Source: Riptortus pedestris
Taxonomy: Eukaryota; Arthropoda; Insecta; Hemiptera; Alydidae
Direction: 5' to 3'
Length of the DNA stretch: 64,000 nt
Assembly (NCBI GenBank): GCA_019009955.1
Contig: CM032228.1
Span: 130,827,001-130,891,000 of the forward strand
The notes beneath the pieces were generated by a model that searched no databases, was not told the DNA's origin, and saw nothing but the letters and a program-made list of their open reading frames with translations. This document shows, one piece after another, positions 11,405 to 22,587 of this stretch. Made by a program: the position numbers and the translations under genes. Position 1 is the first letter of the stretch, and every line of letters begins with the position of its first letter.

Positions 11405-13005
11405 TGAATGAATGAATTTAGCCTTTATTATAAAGAGTAAAGTGAAAATAATAGTTTACAAAATTAATATATGCATGATTATAAGGTACAAAATACAATA
11501 CTAATAAACAATATTGCTAACATACCATGAATTTAGGAAACAACTTATGTTTCACTTTTTATAGGCCTTCCCCAAAGGGAGTATGGTCTAACTTCCCAGA
11601 ATGACCAACTCTATTTGGAAGTGGAGTTGGGCATTAGTAAATGCCACTCGTCTTTTTCCTGAGCTAATCTTGCCCAGTTGGGGCCTACGTTATTTTTAAA
11701 CGCATCTCCATCTTTTTGGCTCTCCCTTTACTCCTTTTCCAATTGTATGGCATCCAGTGAGTGAGTCTTTGTGGCCATCTCTCATCTCTGTAGCGCATTA
11801 AGTCTCCAGCCCACTTCCGTTTTAGCATTTGGATAATAAGTTGACTTCCCTGAAGCTCGTTTGTCTTCTTATTTCTAAGCACCTCACCTTATCCTTTTTT
11901 CTTTATATGAAGCACACTTCTTTCAACTGCACATTGGCAGACACTCGTTTTGTTAACTTGAGATAATAAGTAAGTACTGGCAACACACAGCTGTCAAAGA
12001 TAAGTTTTTTAAGGTGTATTCTGTACTTGCTTTTGAATATAAAATTGAGGCTCCAGTATTTTTTCCGACCAAATGAGAGTTTTCTATGGATTTCCTTATT
12101 TGTGCTATCTTTAAAGGATATAACCTGACCTAAGTTTATGTAGTCATCAACATAGCATAGTGTTTTTGTTGATAGATATTGTTTCTTGTATGCTGTTGGT
12201 CATGATTTTTGTCTTAGAGTAGTTTAGTTCTAGGCTAACTGCTTGACATTCTCTGAATAGTGAGTTCCTCTATCATTCCTGACAGTTCCTCGGCAATAGT
12301 GGAAAATAGAACCACATTCAAATTCAAGTTTATTATGCTTAGTACCATTTATTACAATCCCCTTGTTCCTCCACTTTAGGCATCTGAGAGCTCTCTCCAG
12401 CATACATATAAATAGATCAGGTGATAGATTGTCTCCTTGCTTTATCCCTTTTCTCACTGGAAATAATGGTTCACTTCTTTTTGCTACAGTATAGAACTAG
12501 TTGTTCCTTTACAGCTGTTTCTATTATTCGAATGTAAACATCTTTGACGCTAATCTCTTCCAAGGCTTCTATCATGCTACTGTGCTTTACAGAGTCAAAC
12601 GCCTTCCGGAAGTCTATAACACAGAGGTACACTGGAATATTGTATTCCCTAACTTTTTCTATTAATTGTCTCATAGAAAGTTTATGGTCTATTACAGTTA
12701 AACCTTTATGAAAACCTGCCTGATCTGGTATTAGTGAATGTAATATTGTTTGTATGATTCGTTTCTTCAGGACTCCTGTAAAGAGTTTTGATATAGTTGA
12801 GCATAGGGATATCGGCCTGTAATAATCTATTAAATGTCTATCACCTTTTTTATGTAGTAAGATTATTTTGGTGTGTTTCCATTCTGCCAGGATGGTCCCA
12901 TGCTCCAGGATAAGATTGAATATCTCAGAAAGTTCTTTGGCTATGATCTCTCCTCCAGTTTTTAATAGGTCGTTAGTTATCCCATCTAGGGATAGCTCTC
13001 TTAAT
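11405..13005 (-). pseudogene. RTE-clade non-LTR retrotransposon body, defective reverse transcriptase
   Basis: Minus-strand translation gives an RTE-type reverse transcriptase C-terminal two thirds. It starts at a PDG-like SLDGITNDLLK (about 12965-12995), then 'LLHKKGDRHLIDYYRPISL' (about 12800-12855) and RT motif A 'VIDFRKAFDSV' (about 12590-12625, catalytic Asp present). Motif B 'GIKQGDNLSPDLF' follows near 12410-12450 after a frameshift, and then 'GIVINGTKHNKLEF'. The F/Y-A-D-D motif C that should follow is destroyed. The tail 'KWAGDLMRYRDERWPQRLTHW' (11760-11815) and a W..LA..R..W block match the usual RTE C-terminus. The 3' end has a short ATTC-type repeat near 11405-11420, as in RTE elements. 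Stops and shifts make it inactive. Confidence 0.9.
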
Positions 13006-13600
13006 ATCAAGAGAGTTAAAGGAGATTCAGACTCTAATTGTACTAGTCCAGTTGACTTAATCCAACATAAATACGAGTATAATACCCTGATTGAGTCTTT
13101 AAAGGCCACTATTCAATGCCCGTGTTCATTCTCCTATGTTAATAAGCTTTCAGCTAAACTCTTTCACTCATTGCCAAGAGAAGAAGTATGATAGGCCAAG
13201 AGAATAAAACAAAGCGTCTCTCAGATATAATACCTAATAAGGAAGAATATTAAAGAAGACTTACAAAATTATCAAGAAAGTATGGTAAAAAATATTTTTA
13301 AATCAACACAGTCAGTTAAGAAAAGAAGAGCTGAACTCTCATATGGTAAACATTAGCTTCCTTCCTTAACAAATACACATGGTCAAATCATTACTATAAG
13401 GAAAAATCTAATCCTAGAGGCTACAGACTTCTTCAAGAAACTTTATGATAGCGATATTCAAGAGGAAACAACCCATCGTCAGCACTACAGCCACTCATAA
13501 GAAACTTTTCCAAGTATTCTCATAGATGAAATGATGTCAGTACTACAGAATTTAAACCCGAATAAAAGCCCAAGCCCAGATAGAAAATTTTAATTATTAT
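13005..13600 (+). pseudogene. Inverted 5' segment of the same RTE element
   Basis: Here the RTE coding sense flips to the plus strand. Translation gives 'AKRIKQSVSQI', 'NIKEDLQNYQESM', then 'ITIRKNLILEATDFFKKLYD' (about 13390-13450) and 'LQNLNPNKSPSPD' (about 13545-13586). These match the region just upstream of the PDG motif in RTE proteins. The minus-strand body begins at that same PDG motif near 13000, so the two pieces abut in the consensus but point in opposite directions. Several stops are present. This is the structure known from twin priming during target-primed reverse transcription. Confidence 0.85.
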
Positions 13601-13609
13601 GGTGGCAAA

Positions 13610-15268
13610 AATTAACAGAAATTGTTAATTTTTGCAACACAGTGGTTAGGTGTCCATGTAATATATCAGTCAGGTGAGATGAATAATTCTACCACTCCAT
13701 TTTCCATTGATATTTGACCAGTTTATCATACTTGAACTTTGTATTTCCTTACTTGGTTATTATCATTGTTTGCTCATAATATGAACTATTGTTTTGCCTA
13801 TAAAACTGTAAACCAGCTTTTGGCTCTGCTTAGAAAGTGCTTTTTAGCTTATCAAACGTAAACATTCACAACAATTTAATTTGTTCTCTATATTTTTAGA
13901 TCCTATAACAGTGCACATAGCTAAGTTATAGAAATCAAGCATAAATATTATTTTTTCTTCTACATCAGTGCTTTACTTTTTTTTTTTTTTTTTTTTTTTT
14001 TAATTAACATTTAAGTGAGGTAAGTGGCTGTATATGGGTTTTTATTATGCTATGCAACAATTGTTAATATACAATTATATGCTCCAGAGCTGAGAAAATA
14101 TGTGATTAGGTGTCAGCATATTAATTCTCCATATGTGTGTATATATAGAAGAGCTTGAAAATTCATTAGTGGTATTTTCCTCCTTTTCTAGTGTTTGTTT
14201 TTCCTAACAATATGTATGAACTTTATTTGGTCAACCATTATGTAGAATAGAAGTGAATGTTTTATTTGGCAAGCTTTTCTTATAATAGAGCACTCCAAAG
14301 AATAGTTTTGAGTTGTAAATTTTTTTTTTTTTTTTTTTTAAATGTATGGATAATGACAAGTTATGAGACATTGTAAAAAAATAGAGATGAAGTAGTGAAA
14401 TTAAATTTTTTTTAATATGCCTCTTGTAATATGCTTGCAATGCTGGCCTCTGATTCCTTCCATTTTGGGACTTACTGCATAAACCTTCCCAGTTTGTTAG
14501 TCTTTCTAAGAAGGTGCTCTTGACACCATTAACAATTGTCCTTTCACAAGAAATATTACACTTCCGTCTAAGTATTAAAGACGTAGCCTTACATACTGCC
14601 CTAATGGCAAAGATAATATATTTTGTTGAGTGTCCTGAGTGAAAATTACTCTGCACTCTCCTAACACCCTTTCCCTTGCACTCCATCAACTTCTCACAAA
14701 TGGCTACTGGAAGAACATTTGAAGGGAAGTGTCATGCCATTATTTTCACATTTAGATCAATTTATTTTTTTATATGGATAAGCACAGTTACAATTTCTCT
14801 CCATTCTGTAATCGTTTCTTCTTTTTACGTTCAATATCATTGAGTAAACCTCATCCAAGTTTTCATTTTCTGTATATTTCTACAGTATTGAAGAAGTATC
14901 ATCAGGCTCAATAGACTTATTCATTTTTAAAGACTTTGAAAAATTAATTAACATTAATTTAAATATTTTACCACTTATAGTGCTTTCAACTTCTAATTTT
15001 TAATATGAAAATACTATTATACCTCCAGATTTGGGGGAAATCAATCATTTCACTCTCTTTCCACTAGCTGTGAACTTAATGACTTGGATTTATTAATCTA
15101 CATCTAGATGTGTAATTAGTTCTCTAAAACCTTCCTGGTATTAAATCAAATCTGGCTTTTCAGATTGTATTTGGCAGTTTGCTAAAGCTATGAATTGTAG
15201 TAATTTCTTTCCATTTTACCAAGCAGTATATGAGCTAAAGAATATAAAAATTTATATTTTTTTTTCAG
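13610..15268. other. Intron DNA with poly-T tracts, 3' part of the large intron
   Basis: Holds long T-runs (13976-14001, about 14320-14339). The 152-aa minus ORF at 14231-14689 crosses a poly-T run and shows no domain or splice support, so it is treated as chance. The acceptor tract ttttttttttcag ends at 15268. Confidence 0.4.
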
Positions 15269-15511
15269 AATGGAAAAATCTGGAGAGGAAGAAGGTTTAG
15301 AGTTAAGACGATCTGCAACAGCCCCACATGTTCCTGATTCACTCACTCCAGGTCTCAGACGTCGAAGGCAAGCTACTGAAAAATATGTTACCGATTCATC
15401 ACAGCTTCCACTTAGGTTTCAACGACCAAGACGCCTTCATGCTCAAGATGATAATCCACCTAGGCCGCCTATTGTAGACACAACCTCGCTACCACATGAA
15501 AATAATGCAAG
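15269..15511 (+). CDS. Internal exon of the same unrecognised gene (81 codons, charged, Pro/Arg-rich)
   Basis: What is seen: a strong polypyrimidine tract and AG at 15267-15268, 243 open bases, and an AAG|GTTTGC donor at 15512. It opens with one base completing Arg from the exon at 558-653, continues MEKSGEEEGLELRRSATAPH, and ends with two bases of the next Arg codon. The layout 1 + 80 codons + 2 keeps the phase 2-2 pattern. The peptide has an acidic start, a run of four Arg (LRRRRQ), a Pro-rich stretch (NPPRPPIV) and no predicted globular domain or membrane segment, so it is probably disordered. The Met at its start is internal, not a translation start, if the splice is right. If the donor were skipped, the frame would stop at 15566 after unrelated residues. 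Function unknown. Confidence 0.7.
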
Positions 15512-15840
15512 GTTTGCTTCTAATCGTTATACTAGTATCTCCCTCTTGAATCTAATCTGTTCCTAACTGTTTGTTGGGTTTACCTTCAAAATAGTTATAA
15601 TTTCTCACATTCTTGCTTAATAAAGTGTAGTCCCTCAATATTCATTATTGATATATTTGCTAATGTACTATATAATTTTTTTTAATTTTCTGGTCTATGG
15701 TATGCAGCTAAGCATTGTTTCAATGTAACTTAGTTATTACCGTATTTGCTCACATACAATCCGCCCTGCGGTAAGATACACCCAAAAAAATAGGTCTAAT
15801 GTGAACTTCAATTTATTTATTTTTCTCACAATAAAAATAA
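15512..15840. other. Start of a 2.9-kb intron
   Basis: AT-rich, no repeat recognised until the family C element at 15841. Confidence 0.4.
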
Positions 15841-16418
15841 AAAAAGTCATGTCACAAAGGGGCTGCGTAAACTAAGCAGATTTCCCACGTAAAGTTATAA
15901 AATAGAGAAATCTCCATACGAGTGCCGAACTGTTACGGGAATGGCCAGACTAGCTTTTGGCGGAAACGAATAGAAGCGACAATAGCTTGTCCGTTACACT
16001 TAATAAAAATGCAAATATCTCGGTTAATACTTAAGATAGAGAATAAATGTATATAACAACATTTAATCAATTGATAGTCAATTTAATTTGCTATAAGATT
16101 GCTTCTGTACAATTTTTCGATTGGACGTATAGTGACGGAGATATTTCGAAATCCCCCCTCCCTCCACTGGTGCGATTTCAGCCGTTAACTAACTTGATCT
16201 TTCTTTTTACATAAAACAATTAAATACCGAGTTTGGTGACGATTAAATAAAAATTGCTACCGCTAGAGTGTTAACAGACAAATATATATTTATCTAGTTT
16301 TGAACTGACCTCATTTTCGTCATCTCCTGGGTAGGATTGATGGACATTTGAAGAAATGTTTCGAAAATCGTGACAACCTCAATAGCTGATTTCGCTTGAG
16401 GGATATCTGCTAATATAA
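15841..16418 (-). mobile_element. Family C copy with both ends recognisable (578 bp)
   Basis: Left edge: aaaaagtcatgtcacaaagg, ggctgcgtaaactaagcaga, tttccc, which is the hairpin end on the minus strand. The interior holds 'aaatatctcggttaatac', 'ttttcgattggacgtata' and 'gatttcagccgttaacta', then the pair of blocks that normally flank (TA)n ('gttaacagacaaatata' and 'ttttgaactgacctcatt'). The right edge ends 'cctcaatagctgatttcgct' and 'gatatctgcta', a worn copy of the palindromic ATIR end. The (TA)n tract is shrunk here. Confidence 0.75.
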
Positions 16419-16618
16419 TTTCTAAAAACTGTATTATACATAAAATACTGGTAATACTACAAAGATGTACATATATAATCAGTTTAGACTTTTATACTTC
16501 ATACCAATGACAAGAGGGAGAGTGTGTTAATTGGAAGTCAAAACTTGTGTTCGTCAATAACTTTTTTATTATTGATTTTATTGGAAAAATGTTAAGATTG
16601 AATTGTGTTTAGAATTTT

Positions 16619-17686
16619 TTGGGTTGTAATGAAAGTTCTTGGGGTTTTCAACCGGTAATTTCAAACGAGCTATCTCAGTTTCCAACAAACCTTTATTAAT
16701 CCAAATATAAACCATAAGAATCAATACACATCAATGAGCAACAAGTGAATTAATGTCAGTATCATAGAATTCTAGAGTTCTAGACCTGACGAAGTTATTG
16801 AAGGCCGTTTCAGGATCGTCTCAGCTGCTGAAGCATTTTGCACTGAGGAAAGTTTGGAGATCCCTGAAAAAGTGGTAGTCGGTGGGCGAGAAATCCGGCG
16901 AGTTTGGTAGCCCAATGCGTTCAACCATTGCAGGGTCTGTTTTGCAACATGCGGGCAAGCGTTGTTGTGAAGCAGGATTGGTCCCTTTCTCTTGAGCAAT
17001 GCCGGGAACATACGTTGAAGCTTCTGATGCATTTCATCGATTTGTTGGCAGTAATTCTCCATCATAATCTTTTTGCCCGAATTCAGGAAGTAGTGATGAA
17101 TGAGACCGGCTGCAGACCACCAACAACAGTCAGCATGTTCTTTTTTGTGTGGAATTTCAGCTTCGGGAACTGATGAGGAGCTTCGCCAACTTCCAGCCAC
17201 TGTGGCTAACATCGCTGATTATCGTAAAGTATTCACTTATCATCACACCTCACAATCCTGTCCAGAAACGGGTCATTCTTGTTCAGCAGAAGACACCTCA
17301 AAACGATGATTTCTTTAATTTCCGATCATTTCATTACCCAATTATTGAATTTTTTCGACTTCCCATTCTGTTGTTGCAGGTGGTTAGAAATTGTCGTAGG
17401 TATTAAATCCAATTCTGCAGCAAGCTCTCAAAGAGTTGTGCGTGGATTGGCTTTGACGAACGCTCTCAGTTGGTCATTGTCAACATTGGATGGCCGACCA
17501 CTACACTCGTCATCTTTCAGGCTTTGATTATTGCTCCCAAATATCTTGAACCATCATTGTGCCATACATTCGTTCTTGTTCCTGGGCCAGAGGCCTCCTT
17601 GATATCAGGAGCTGTCAACAACACTGCAAAAAACATGCTTTAAAATATTAATAACAAAAACCGCAAGACCTTTCTTTACAACCCAA
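16619..17686 (-). pseudogene. mariner transposon with dead transposase
   Basis: The ends are inverted copies of about 30 bp: ttgggttgtaatgaaagttc at 16619 and, on the minus strand, ttgggttgtaaagaaaggtc ending at 17686, with a TA next to the right end. Minus-strand translation reads in order 'ECSGRPSNVDNDQLRAFVKA', 'DLIPTTISNHLQQ', 'RCDDK*ILYDN', 'KKNMLTV', 'QIDEMHQKLQRMFPALLKRK' and 'ILLHNNACPH'. In mariners the second catalytic Asp sits in HDNARPH; here it is Asn. In-frame stops replace a Trp in the ILYDN block and others, and the C-terminal third is disrupted. Length is about 1.07 kb against roughly 1.3 kb for intact mariners. Clearly inactive; it lies in the gene's last intron. Confidence 0.92.
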
Positions 17687-17867
17687 TATTTTTTCAGTCC
17701 TGAAAGGTTCGTTATATGTGTATATTAGTTTCAAAATTCTCAATTCCAGCTTTTGATCACCAAATGTTCCATAGGGCCTCATGCAAATTATGAAATTTTA
17801 TTATATTACTTTTACTAATGAAATATTTATATTTTGATGGGAAACCATTATATATCAGTACATTTAC

Positions 17868-18062
17868 TGGTCTAATCTTACTGGTAAATCTAGAGTGGCA
17901 AGTTCGAATCCCGCCTGGGCAATAGGAATTTATTTAGTGATGAACTCATTAAAGAAAATCCTTAGTCCCTCCCTGGCTAGAAAAGAGTGGTAACCTGTAG
18001 ATAACTCGTCCCAACTAGCCTTAGTTGCAAAAAGTGGACATCAATAAATAATAATAATAATC
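17868..18062 (+). repeat. SINE copy S4
   Basis: Head 'ggtaaatctagagtggcaag', B box ttcgaatcccgcctgggcaa, 'aggaatttatttagtgatga', 'ctggctagaaaagagtggta', 'cccaactagcc' and a gttgcaaaaagtggacatca tail with ATA repeats. Confidence 0.85.
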
Positions 18063-18184
18063 TCTTATATCTCAGGTATACTATAACAAATGAATGATTT
18101 CGAGAATCCAATCTTTATATTCCCAAGGGAAGCCATTTCTATTTCAAACCATCGATGGATACCAGGGCAAGTTAATATATATTT

Positions 18185-18325
18185 CTGAAGGATGCCATTC
18201 TCAAGTGCTGGGAGCATAATGGTTACTATCTCTTAGGGCCTTTGGCTTGGGCAGGGATGTGCTAAAAGTTTCCGTACAATAAATAAAAACCTCCATCGTG
18301 GCAAGACTTTATTCTTCATCTCTAT
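18185..18325. repeat. Unnamed dispersed repeat, copy 1
   Basis: Contains 'gccattctcaagtgctggga' and 'aataaaaacctccatcgtgg' with caagactttatt. The same two blocks recur at 26440-26565, the first in reverse complement and the second in direct orientation. No family assigned. Confidence 0.5.
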
Positions 18326-18411
18326 AATATATGTTAATTTAAGCACACCTGTCTTTTGAATTTAACCGTACATATATACATATATTTTTATTTTTTATTT
18401 TTTTTATATAG

Positions 18412-18466
18412 GTGTAGAAGATTTCACCCTGTGTCTGCAGGTGATGGGCCAACTAGAGAGACTTGA
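18412..18466 (+). CDS. Candidate terminal exon of the plus-strand gene, ending in TGA
   Basis: A T-rich tract and AG at 18410-18411 precede an open stretch whose first base completes Arg (AG|G). It then encodes CRRFHPVSAGDGPTRET and a TGA at 18464-18466. The phase matches the donor at 15511 exactly. The peptide continues the Arg/Pro/Ser-rich composition of the exon before it. Support is splice signals, phase and composition only, as no homology is recognised. An alternative is that the gene continues into another exon elsewhere or stops by read-through after 15511. Confidence 0.5.
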
Positions 18467-18906
18467 GTGTAGGACTTCTAACTGCTATCTTCCTTGCCAG
18501 TACTCTGCCTCAATCCTTAACTAGCCAGCCTCCCTTTATTATAGGTTTTTATTGAATTGATTCGATCGGACGTCAGATTTAAAACAAAATATTAGAGTTA
18601 GCTATCAATGGCTAAGTATCTAAACATTTTAGGCATTACTTCATTTGTATATATTTGTTATTTATTATTGATATTATTAGATTTTATTCTTAATTGCTAA
18701 AAACTAATTGCCAATGATTTTGTATATACTACTTATCTGAGAGTACTCTTTTGGAGAAATTAGTCTATTTTCTTTTTTTATTGTACAATTATATGTTAGT
18801 TCATATTAAAACTTGAACATGTTTTAAATGAGTTGACATGTAATGTTCTCTTGTTGAATTCAGTAAAAGTATTTTTTGTTGATTATTGCTATTATATACA
18901 TATATA

Positions 18907-18950
<44 letters not shown>

Positions 18951-20450
18951 CATATATATGATGAATCATTTTAGAATGAGTATGACTTAACAGGTGCACT
19001 ATTTGCTTTTGCTTTTTTCCCCCTTGCTTAAACTTTAAAACTGATTATGAGGGATTTTTTTTACATTAGCTATGCTTCAAATTTGAAAGTACTTTTACTG
19101 AATTCATGAATTTTTATACTCATTCTCACGAACTTGTCCAAAGATATATTTTATATCATTTATCTAGTTACCTTTTGTCCTTACGGTGTTAAATTAAACA
19201 CTAATGTGATTTTCTGGGACAACTTTTTTTTCTTTTTTTTTTCCATGCTCTTTCTCATACTCTCATATTACAATGAATTTAGTGATAGTTTTTTTCATTG
19301 CAATATTACTTTTTATGCATTAGTTTGAAAGATAAATAAGGAAGGAATAAGCAAAAATCAAATGATCTTAGTGATCATTATGTCTTTTTTTTTTCTTCTT
19401 AAGGTAATGATACACCAAAGGTGCATACCACATTGGTAGTTCCAAGTGAGAGTGACTTTAGTTGTGCAATAAATTTATACATTATATATTAGTTAATAAT
19501 AAATAAATATAAGATTAATTATCATGGCTGCCTTCCGGCAATTGCCATATATTCCACTGGTTAAATCTGGGATGATGCAGTCTTACATATATTTTTATTA
19601 TGTAAATATGGGCATTCAAATCTTTTTGCCCAGTGTAGTGGCTCAATCTTTTTGTGATTGTTTGTCATCAAAGTGTATTATAAAAAACAAAAATTGTCAT
19701 TAATATTTTTTATTAATGATGTAAACTAAGCATGCTGTGATGAGAATCTGGAAATGTTATTATAATAACAATTATTATAGTAGTTAATGTTATTTTTATT
19801 TGGGCAATATACTTCCTAATTTCGTATATAATTCGGGTAATCTTTTATAAATATCGAATATAAATAATCGATATGCTATAAATTAATTATTTAGTTATCT
19901 CATTAGAACATACTCTTGTAATATACTGCACATATTATTTCTTTTGATTTTTTTTTTTTTTTAAATCAGTCCTTGGACATTAAATGTTATTAGTTTGTAT
20001 TCTATTCATTTTTTTTTTTTTTTTTTAATGAACGGTTATAGTTAATAAGTTTATGGAACCTATACTAGTCAATACAATATAGATATAGGGGAATTTGAAT
20101 GAAGTAATGAATATTTTTTGGTTTAATATAATTTATTTTTTATTTGAGATTTTTATTTTAAGCAAGATTTTCCTCTACCAAAGAATATATAAAATTTTAT
20201 TTTTGTTTTAAAATGGTTCATTGTTATTTATTTATAAGTTTTTAAATTTATGGTGCAGCAATATAAATTGTATATTTGTGTATGCATATCAGTGTGCATA
20301 TAAAAGTGTGTTCATACACATTAAACAGTTATTCACGCTGTATATGCATTATGTATTTGTTTGTAAATAGTCAAACCAAACGATATTGTACTTGATGTAT
20401 TTTGTAAAAAAAAAAAAAAAAATATATTAATAAATAAAAGTTATATATAT
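18467..20450 (+). other. Possible 3' untranslated region of the plus-strand gene
   Basis: Long T-rich, non-repetitive sequence with AATAAA signals at 19468 and 20429. A-runs follow the latter signal (20450 onward). It includes a (TA)n run at 18892-18958 and T-runs near 19950 and 20010. The end of the transcript cannot be fixed from sequence alone. Confidence 0.3.
18892..18958. repeat. (TA)n microsatellite
   Basis: Nearly pure TA run, not flanked by a family B or C edge. Confidence 0.9.
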
Positions 20451-22541
20451 ATTAAAAAAAAAAAGAAATAATGCATTACATGGCTTCTAGTAACTGCTCA
20501 TTATCTGCCAGTCTCAATACTTTTTATATATATGAAACAGGCACATCGTTTATTGTTTCAAAATAAGCAGGGTGATGACACATTTATATATGACTGGATT
20601 GATTTTACTCATTGCTAATTAAAAGCAGAAAGGTTTTTTGGTACCAAAAGAAAATTACCTTTACTTATTTACTGAAAATATATTTTTTATTTCAAAAGCA
20701 TAATATAGTACCATGCTATTTAAACTATTAAGGCTGGCAACAAAGTCATTGTAGATTTTTGAAAGAAAACAATAATCTTGTATTTCCCATACACGGGTTA
20801 ACTTGTAATCACTTACACATTATCCATTGTTATTCATAATGTTTTACTATTTTTTTTTTGTAGTGTTTTGCTTCCTCTCTGTTAATTAAATATTTTGTTT
20901 TTGGTCAGCAAAAACCTGGTCCAGCTAAAATTTCATTTCATAACTGTTATTGAGTTTTTTTGCCATTTGGGAAATTTTGTAGAGATTAATAATTAAAGGC
21001 CTGATGGGCCAATTTTGGTACTGTAATATAATAAACTGCTGCAAAACTGTCACTGAGTGGCTAAGTGTGTCCGGGGTCTTGTGTTATTCTGGTAGATTGG
21101 TAGAAGACAGTTCGTTACCTGCTAACCTGTTCTAATCACTTCTCTTGTATTCAACCATTCAGTTTCAGCAGTTATTGGGTGTTTACATTCAAATTGTTTT
21201 ATTAAATGGTATGAGTTCATAATACATGAATCATTTGTAACTCCACCAAACAGATATCAGGCTTTCAAGTTGTGTGGGTATTGCCTTTCTTATTTTATGA
21301 TCTTATCCACAGTATATTATATAGGGGCTTATTTGCTACTGAATATTTCATTTATTGCCAACAATAATGCATCACTTTAAGACAAAAACATGCGTAAAAA
21401 TACAGACAATGCCATAAATCTACAGTGACATTGTTGGCAACCCAATATAACCTTTAAATACCTATAGGCTATTCAAAATAAACTTGTTATTTATCCCTAA
21501 CAGAAACGTAATTTGGTTATGATTTTAATTTGTAAAAGCTTCTTAAAATATTTTTTTCATGAAGTTTCACTCAAATTTTTAATTATGGCGTATTATATTT
21601 TTGCTCTGAACAGGACATATTCAGCAATAATACAGGATTCTAAAAGCATAGATGGGCTATGTCCAAATTTTATAGATTTTAAAAGAAATTGATATTTTGT
21701 TTGTTGTCAAATTAAATCTTACTCCGATATTAAAGTCTTGCTATATACAAGACTATATTTTACATAAATGTGACAACACTATATTAAAACATTTTGTAAA
21801 TTGCCAGTTAATAAACCTACTATTACTTTACTCTTTCTGTCATATCTTCACTTATATTATAGTCATAGAGCTTCAACCTTCTCGACATATTTTAATACAT
21901 TTACAGTTGTTATTCTTTAGAAATTCCTCACTGGGTGGGTGTCAGCATTATTAATTATCTATCAGATTAATTTTTCCACTGTAATTTTCATAATATTTCT
22001 GATAGCCTTCTTCGGGTTTAAAATAGTTGTTAAAATGAGTTTTTTTGTAGTCCAGGGAATCATAGCTGTCGTCTCATTACTATCCCCAATCTTCAGACAA
22101 ACTCTAGTTGGCTTAAATTTAATTCCTTAAGAATGCAGGAGAAAGTTACCAAAAATTAGCATTAGTGGGATTGAAAAAGTGGCTTATGGATCAGAAATTT
22201 GCCAATTAATTTATGGATTTATAAATTTGTCTTAATGTTTCTACAATCAAAAATAAATTAATGCAAACTAAAAAGAAAAAAAAAATCAGTTCCCAAAATA
22301 CGCAGAAATCAGCCTAGCAGATTAAAGTAATATGTTTGTGACAAATATGCTTTAGTATAAATGCGTATGGATAATAGGCAGAATATAAATGATACTACAT
22401 TTATTTCTAAGAATAATATTAACCAATAACAAGCTTAAAATGGCGTTAAGCAACTTATTGAAATAAATAAACCTAGGAATATATCCTGAGTTTTACAGGT
22501 AGTTTGTTCTTCACCTTACTCTCAGTAAACACATTTTCTCA

Positions 22542-22587
<46 letters not shown>

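Noticed and set aside
12868..13191. 107-aa plus-strand ORF as a gene
   Set aside because: Its first part is the antisense of the RTE reverse transcriptase and its second part is the inverted RTE segment.
14231..14689. 152-aa minus ORF as a gene
   Set aside because: It contains a Lys run from poly-T, no domain, no splice or start support, and lies within the host gene's intron. Kept only as unassigned.
16904..17527. Four overlapping plus-strand ORFs
   Set aside because: Antisense shadows of the mariner transposase pseudogene.
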